Notes under the pieces: generated by a model
The model's input: only the letters and a program-made list of their open reading frames with translations
Database searches by the model: none
What the model was told of the DNA's origin: nothing
NCBI GenBank assembly: GCA_022567855.1
Contig: JADFGE010000094.1
Coordinates: 1 to 9,243, forward strand
From: Planctomycetota bacterium
GTDB taxonomy: Bacteria; Planctomycetota; Phycisphaerae; Phycisphaerales; SM1A02
Length of the DNA: 9,243 bases
Direction of reading: 5' to 3'
Shown: piece by piece, positions 6,005 to 9,243 of the stretch
How positions within the stretch are numbered: position 1 is the first letter of the stretch
Layout: every line of letters starts with the position of its first letter
Made by a program: the position numbers and the translations under genes

Positions 6005-6937
6005 CTAGGCCGGGCTCGGGACCGTCTCCAGGACCTGCTGCATGATTCGGCGGGTGGTGGCGGTATCGCCGGCGTGCATGTAGGTCTTACTGATAACTCG
6101 GTGGGAACACACCGGCAGCACGTTGGACACCACGTCCTCCGGCACGCAGTAGTCGCGGCCCTTCATCACGGCGGTGGCCCGTGCGACCTGCGAAAGCGCC
6201 AGCGCCCCGCGCGGGCTGATCCCGATCTGAAGGTCGTCGTTCTCACGCGTCGCGCCGGCCAGGGCGATCACATAATCCACCAGAGCCCGGTCCATCTTCA
6301 CCTTGTCAACCTGCGCCTGGAGCGCTAACGCCTCCTGGCTGCTCATCACCGGCTCCAGTTGCCTGAGCGTGGTTCGGGCCGGTTGCTCTTCGATGATTCG
6401 TGATTCATCGTCGGGGGCCGGGTACCCCAGGCTGATTCGCATCAGGAAGCGATCGAGCTGGTTCTCCGGCAGGAAGTAGGTGCCCTCGAATTCGTATGGG
6501 TTCTGGGTGGCGACGACCATGAACGGCTCGGGCAGGTCGAAGACCTTCCCGTCCACGGACACCGTGTTCTCGTTCATCGCCTCCAGAAGAGCTGATTGCG
6601 TCCGCGGGGTCGTGCGGTTGATCTCATCCGCGACGATGATGTTGTGGAAGATCGGCCCGCGCTTGAAGTCGAACGTCTCCTTCTCGCGGCTGTAGACCGA
6701 GACCCCGATGATGTCCGAGGGCAGCAGATCGGGGGTGAATTGGATACGGGCGAACGAGCAGCGGATCGACTTGGCCAAGGCGTTGGCCAGCACCGTTTTT
6801 CCCACGCCGGGCACATCTTCGATCAAGATGTGCCCTCGGGCGAGCAAACAGACGATGGCTCGATCGACCGCCGCCGTGTTACCCATGTAGACGGAGGTGA
6901 TGTTGCGCCGTAGCCGTTGAATCGCCTCTTGTGGCAT
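6005..6937 (-). CDS. MoxR-family AAA+ ATPase
   Basis: Cytoplasmic AAA+ chaperone-like ATPase, 310 residues, the normal family length. Members use ATP hydrolysis to help mature or activate partner protein complexes. Visible motifs: Walker A EDVPGVGKTVLANALAKS at 40-57 (K47, T48), the MoxR-specific IQFTPDLLPSDIIG at 65-78, Walker B NIIVADEINRT at 99-109 (D104, E105), sensor-1 TQNP at 144-147, LPENQLDRFLMRI at 156-168 (usually LPEAQLDRF), and the C-terminal lid signature ISPRGALALSQVARA at about 240-255. The usual partners (DUF58 and VWA-domain proteins) are absent on both sides; an unrecognised membrane protein follows instead. A TATACT box on the - strand at 6969-6964 could be its -10, giving a ~20-base leader. 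Confidence 0.93.
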   Translation of the reverse strand: MPQEAIQRLRRNITSVYMGNTAAVDRAIVCLLARGHILIEDVPGVGKTVLANALAKSIRCSFARIQFTPDLLPSDIIGVSVYSREKETFDFKRGPIFHNIIVADEINRTTPRTQSALLEAMNENTVSVDGKVFDLPEPFMVVATQNPYEFEGTYFLPENQLDRFLMRISLGYPAPDDESRIIEEQPARTTLRQLEPVMSSQEALALQAQVDKVKMDRALVDYVIALAGATRENDDLQIGISPRGALALSQVARATAVMKGRDYCVPEDVVSNVLPVCSHRVISKTYMHAGDTATTRRIMQQVLETVPSPA

Positions 6938-6963
6938 CGTGAGCGGTTCCGTTGGGGTGTGGC

Positions 6964-6969
6964 AGTATA
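6964..6969 (-). promoter_or_regulatory. Possible -10 box (TATACT) for moxR
   Basis: On the - strand TATACT (consensus 5 of 6) lies 26 bases before the moxR start codon. No clear -35 is found at the expected distance. It sits in the divergent gap shared with the zinc-ribbon gene. Confidence 0.35.
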
Positions 6970-6988
6970 TACCGTGGTGAACGAGGGG

Positions 6989-7002
6989 CCGGCGGACGCC
7001 GG
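6989..7002. repeat. Inverted repeat in the divergent moxR / zinc-ribbon promoter gap
   Basis: CCGGCG and CGCCGG are perfect reverse complements separated by GA. The site is upstream of the predicted moxR -10 and of the zinc-ribbon gene start, a suitable place for a regulator acting on both, though such repeats are easily met by chance in GC-rich DNA. Confidence 0.25.
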
Positions 7003-7037
7003 TGGCCGGATGGCTTCGCGTGGGCGGTCAAACCCAG

Positions 7038-7043
7038 TACAGT
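7038..7043 (+). promoter_or_regulatory. Possible -10 box (TACAGT) directly before the zinc-ribbon gene
   Basis: TACAGT is followed by 8 bases and then GTG 7052, the same arrangement as TACACT before mgtE. It suggests a leaderless transcript beginning at the GTG and supports that start over the earlier in-frame ATG codons at 7010 and 6917, of which the latter would overlap moxR. No good -35 is visible. Confidence 0.3.
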
Positions 7044-7051
7044 TGTCGATC

Positions 7052-7966
7052 GTGAACGCGCCAAGCCAGCCGCAGAGCCTTGCGGGCGCGGTCGTCTGCT
7101 CGCCGCTCCATTGCCGTGGCTGCGGCTACAACTTGTACGGACTGTCGGCAGAGGGGCGGTGTCCGGAGTGCGGGCTGGAAATCTGGGAAACGGTGCAGCA
7201 CACCGTCGATCCGGCAGCCAGTCGCCTCCCGGTGTTGCGCAATCCGCGGGCCGTCGGAAACGGGTTGTTCTGGCTGACCCTGAGCCTGTTCGTGGCCGCC
7301 GTTATTCTCGTGGCCAGGCCGGTCGCACGTAGACTTGACACGCTGGATCCGACCGGTCTTCGCGATATCTCGGCCTGGACACCGCTGTACCTCGCTCTTG
7401 TCGCTGGCGTCGTGGTGTTGGCCGGTCTGAGAGCGGCCGGCAGCTTCGCCCCACCCAAGGGTCAGGAGCTGCACGGCTCGATCAAGCGCGATATCCGACT
7501 GCTCGTGGCCGGGATGGCCGCCTGGGTCTTGCTGGTTGTCATCCAAGTCGGACTGGAGTGGAAGGCCGTGCCGGCCTGGGGACTTGGCCTGGCTCGGATC
7601 GCCGCTACGTTCGGCGCGATGGTCGGCCTGTTCGGCCTGGACGGGATCCTTCGGGCCATCGGTCAACGCAGCCGGGCGTTCCGCACGGCCCGTGGCGGCC
7701 GACAGGGTGTTCTCGCGATGATCGGGGCTTTGGCTGGCGTGGTCCTGGGCGAGCTGATGGGCATGGGGGCGGCGATGTCCAGCCGCGCCTGGGGAGGGCT
7801 GGCCACGATGGGAATGGTCGTGACGTGGATCAGCACCTTGATGCTGCTGATCGGGCTGGCGTACCTAGTCGTGAACGGGTGGTGGATTCGCCGAGCGTTG
7901 TGTCGCCCGCCTCCAGCCCTTGATGAGATTCTAAATCAGCCTGGTGACGAGGAGTCGACAAACTAG
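7052..7966 (+). CDS. Zinc-ribbon multi-pass membrane protein, function unknown
   Basis: About 304 residues from the GTG start. A short zinc ribbon lies at 21-41: CRGCGYNLYGLSAEGRCPEC (C21, C24, C37, C40) followed by G, a pattern I associate with many planctomycetal membrane proteins. It is followed by about six hydrophobic segments near 69-89, 110-128, 149-168, 178-200, 218-238 and 250-275, then a hydrophilic tail ending in DEILNQPGDEESTN. The ribbon would lie in the cytoplasm as a docking or regulatory module; no catalytic motif is visible. The start is uncertain: GTG 7052 is preferred because it follows a TACAGT box, keeps the ribbon near the N-terminus and avoids overlapping moxR, but ATG 7010 is possible. 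It is divergent from moxR. Confidence 0.75.
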   Translation: MNAPSQPQSLAGAVVCSPLHCRGCGYNLYGLSAEGRCPECGLEIWETVQHTVDPAASRLPVLRNPRAVGNGLFWLTLSLFVAAVILVARPVARRLDTLDPTGLRDISAWTPLYLALVAGVVVLAGLRAAGSFAPPKGQELHGSIKRDIRLLVAGMAAWVLLVVIQVGLEWKAVPAWGLGLARIAATFGAMVGLFGLDGILRAIGQRSRAFRTARGGRQGVLAMIGALAGVVLGELMGMGAAMSSRAWGGLATMGMVVTWISTLMLLIGLAYLVVNGWWIRRALCRPPPALDEILNQPGDEESTN

Positions 7967-7991
7967 TGGGTCAGTCTTGCGTTCGCACGCT

Positions 7992-8025
7992 GCTAGCCAG
8001 GGCTAGAAATGTGGAAAATTCTAGC
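7992..8025. repeat. Cluster of CTAG-centred repeats upstream of the 82-aa/deaminase operon
   Basis: GCTAG occurs at 7992 and again at 8002, exactly 10 bases apart, and a third CTAG follows at 8021. CTAGCC (7993-7998) pairs with GGCTAG (8001-8006), and GCTAGAA (8002-8008) pairs with TTCTAGC (8019-8025) around a 10-base loop. The cluster ends just before the predicted -35, so it could be an operator or activator site, or alternative hairpins ending the preceding gene. Confidence 0.4.
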
Positions 8026-8031
8026 GCTTCT

Positions 8032-8060
8032 TTGCGTAGGCTCGATACCTGACTTATCTT
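8032..8060 (+). promoter_or_regulatory. Candidate sigma-70 promoter for the 82-aa/deaminase operon
   Basis: TTGCGT (8032-8037), a 17-base spacer, then TATCTT (8055-8060). Both boxes are partial matches (3 of 6 and 4 of 6) but the spacing is ideal and transcription would start near 8067, leaving a leader of about 55 bases. A perfect TTGACA at 8082-8087 has no matching -10. Confidence 0.35.
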
Positions 8061-8109
8061 AAATGATGGACCGTTTGTGATTTGACAGGGTCATCGGTTG
8101 TAGAAAGAC

Positions 8110-8114
8110 AGGAG
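8110..8114 (+). promoter_or_regulatory. Strong ribosome-binding site (AGGAG)
   Basis: AGGAG is placed 8 bases before ATG 8123. It is the best Shine-Dalgarno match in the window; most other genes here have weak or no such site, another way this operon differs from its surroundings. Confidence 0.75.
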
Positions 8115-8122
8115 ATCGCCGG

Positions 8123-8371
8123 ATGAGTGAGACGTGGCTGGCTTGCGAAATCGGAGACGGGATGTTTAGCGACGAAATGGTCGTGGTTTTCGACACGGAC
8201 AAAGGCGAGGTCGTCTCCTTTTTTGTGCCGAGGTCGAGCGTAGAGGATCTGGGAGAGGCTAAGGGTCGCGTCAGAGTTCGTGTTTTTGAGGATGGGGGGC
8301 AAACCTGGGCTGTTCTTCCTAACGAGGTCCAATCGATCGTTCCTGTGAACCCGAAATTTGTCGCGGCATGA
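8123..8371 (+). CDS. Small protein of unknown function paired with a DCD-like enzyme
   Basis: An 82-residue soluble protein with no membrane segment or signal peptide. It looks like a small beta-rich fold: alternating hydrophobic strands at about 17-24 (DEMVVVFD), 28-36 (GEVVSFFVP), 48-55 (GRVRVRVF) and 60-66 (QTWAVLP), with short charged turns between. I recognise no named domain, catalytic motif or metal site. The ATG has a strong AGGAG before it. The stop overlaps the start of the deaminase-like gene (ATGA at 8368-8371), so the two are translationally coupled and probably act together, for example as a regulator, inhibitor or partner subunit. Base composition is visibly lower in G+C than the genes to the left, which hints at acquisition from elsewhere. 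Confidence 0.8.
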   Translation: MSETWLACEIGDGMFSDEMVVVFDTDKGEVVSFFVPRSSVEDLGEAKGRVRVRVFEDGGQTWAVLPNEVQSIVPVNPKFVAA

Positions 8372-8952
8372 TTCTCTCAAATGTGAGCATCCATAAGGCA
8401 ATTGACAATGGATGGCTCACCATTGAGCCGGAACCGAGCCCCAGAACACCCTCAAATGGTGATCCGGAATGTCCGTACAACACCAGCGCAGTCGATCTGC
8501 GGCTTGGACGCGAGATCGCTTGGTTTCGGGATGATATGGCGTTCAGTATCGACCTGAAGCAGGGAGATTTTCGGCGGCTGTTTGCCCAGAACTCCGTGTT
8601 GAGGAAGCTCGACGACGATCAGCCATTCCAACTCAGGCCTCAGAGGCTTGTTCTTGGGAAGACTCTTGAGAAAGTTACGCTCCCGATCATCGACGATGGC
8701 ACTTGTCTAGCCGCCAGGGTTGAAGGGAAAAGCTCTTACTCAAGGTGTGGCCTGCTAGTGCATTTCACAGCCCCAACCATCCATTCGGGATTCAGTGGGA
8801 CAATCACGCTGGAACTAATCAACCTGGGGACCATTCCGATTCTTCTCCATCCGGAAATACCGATCTGCCAGCTCATCATCGAGCAAGTTGATGGTGTCCC
8901 GATCCGTAGAGACAGCCAGTTTCAAGGACAGTCTACGGTCCACGGGGCTTGA
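8368..8952 (+). CDS. dCTP deaminase/dUTPase-superfamily protein
   Basis: A 194-residue protein of the trimeric dCTP deaminase/dUTPase superfamily, which converts dCTP to dUTP or hydrolyses dUTP. Matching segments: AVDLRLG at 41-47, VEGKSSYSRCGLLVHFTA at 118-135 (the serine pair and R126 at the nucleotide-binding positions), GTITLELINLG at 144-154 (E149 at the place of the deaminase catalytic glutamate), ICQLIIEQVDG at 166-176 and the C-terminal FQGQST at 185-190. The segment that is HRIDPGW in E. coli Dcd reads PTIHSGF here, so this is a divergent branch and its substrate cannot be assigned by eye. It could be the cell's dCTP deaminase, but the lower GC and the coupled small gene suggest an accessory version. 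Some dCTP deaminases act in phage defence by depleting dCTP; that role here is only a hypothesis. Confidence 0.85.
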   Translation: MILSNVSIHKAIDNGWLTIEPEPSPRTPSNGDPECPYNTSAVDLRLGREIAWFRDDMAFSIDLKQGDFRRLFAQNSVLRKLDDDQPFQLRPQRLVLGKTLEKVTLPIIDDGTCLAARVEGKSSYSRCGLLVHFTAPTIHSGFSGTITLELINLGTIPILLHPEIPICQLIIEQVDGVPIRRDSQFQGQSTVHGA

Positions 8953-9243
8953 CCCATCGCGCATTGACGGAACGACGGGGCCTGCCTAAACGCTCGAGCA
9001 AGCTGGACCTCGCCGTAACGGCTGGCCCTGGCCCTGCCACCTTGGCAGATCGCACCGCCTCGGCCACAGCCGATGTCAGCTTCACCGGGGCTTTGGCGAC
9101 GGCCTCGTCGCCGCAAATCGTTGATACTACACTGTTTAGATGGCATACCCAACCCGCGGCCCTTCGCGCAGGCTTTGAAGATCATGCCCTTGGGATTCGT
9201 GGTTAGTGCGCGCCCGCTCGCCGCGGCCCCCTCGACCGTATAT
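8953..9243. other. Right-end stretch with ambiguous weak coding signal
   Basis: No gene can be assigned with confidence. On the + strand an 85-codon frame (8949-9206) begins with TTG overlapping the deaminase-like stop as TTGA; its product has no recognisable domain. On the - strand another frame is open from about 9181 to a TAG at 8935-8933; from GTG 9085 it gives 50 residues ending NARWVKPRGP, Arg/Ala-rich, resembling the C-terminus of a gene whose start has been lost. Both frames favour G/C third positions, so composition does not decide. If the - strand frame is real it would overlap the deaminase-like gene tail to tail by 20 bases. Confidence 0.3.

Noticed and set aside
7028..7666. 212-codon - strand frame opposite the zinc-ribbon gene
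   Set aside because: The + strand product has the four-cysteine ribbon and membrane helices; the opposite frame has no such signals.
8082..8087. Perfect TTGACA -35 box before the 82-aa gene
   Set aside because: No -10-like sequence lies 16-18 bases downstream; the nearest (TAGAAA at 8101) is only 13 bases away. The pair at 8032/8055 was preferred.
1..9243. CRISPR array, tRNA/rRNA genes, insertion sequences or integrase
   Set aside because: No regularly spaced long repeats, no tRNA-like cloverleaf, no transposase or recombinase motif and no terminal repeats with target duplication were seen.

Overview
The window looks like chromosomal DNA of a high-GC bacterium, most likely a planctomycete or close relative. 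The main clues are the CxxCGYNLxGL...CPECG zinc-ribbon plus multi-helix membrane protein at 7052-7966 (a layout I associate with Planctomycetota), strong G/C third-position preference in most genes, and an isolated MoxR ATPase among poorly characterised membrane proteins. The phylum assignment is inference: there is no rRNA or marker gene here.

Left part, all on the + strand: the 3' part of a Na+/phosphate cotransporter (NptA/SLC34-like), whose reading frame is open to the window edge through an unrelated-looking sequence; a PhoU-family protein (1437-2099); a MgtE Mg2+ channel/transporter (2181-3653); hypoxanthine phosphoribosyltransferase (3739-4314); and a small bacterial-PH-domain membrane protein whose GTG start overlaps the hpt stop codon (4311-4907). 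The first two form a phosphate uptake/regulation pair. MgtE and Hpt are housekeeping genes, each behind a short gap carrying a possible -10 box and inverted repeats. A likely terminator at 4907-4927 closes this block.

Centre, on the - strand: a MoxR-type AAA+ ATPase (6937-6005) followed by an unrecognised multi-pass membrane protein (5880-4930). The 124-bp gap between them holds two clear palindromes. Divergently from moxR runs the zinc-ribbon membrane protein on the + strand.

Right part: after a short gap with a cluster of CTAG-centred repeats and a plausible promoter lies a compact two-gene operon with visibly lower GC and a different codon choice. It encodes an 82-aa protein of unknown function (8123-8371) and, overlapping it by ATGA, a dCTP deaminase/dUTPase-fold protein (8368-8952). 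This is the best candidate for an accessory (nucleotide-pool or defence-like) module in the window. The last ~290 bases have weak coding potential on both strands and no gene I can assign firmly. I see no tRNA, rRNA, CRISPR array, IS element or integrase.
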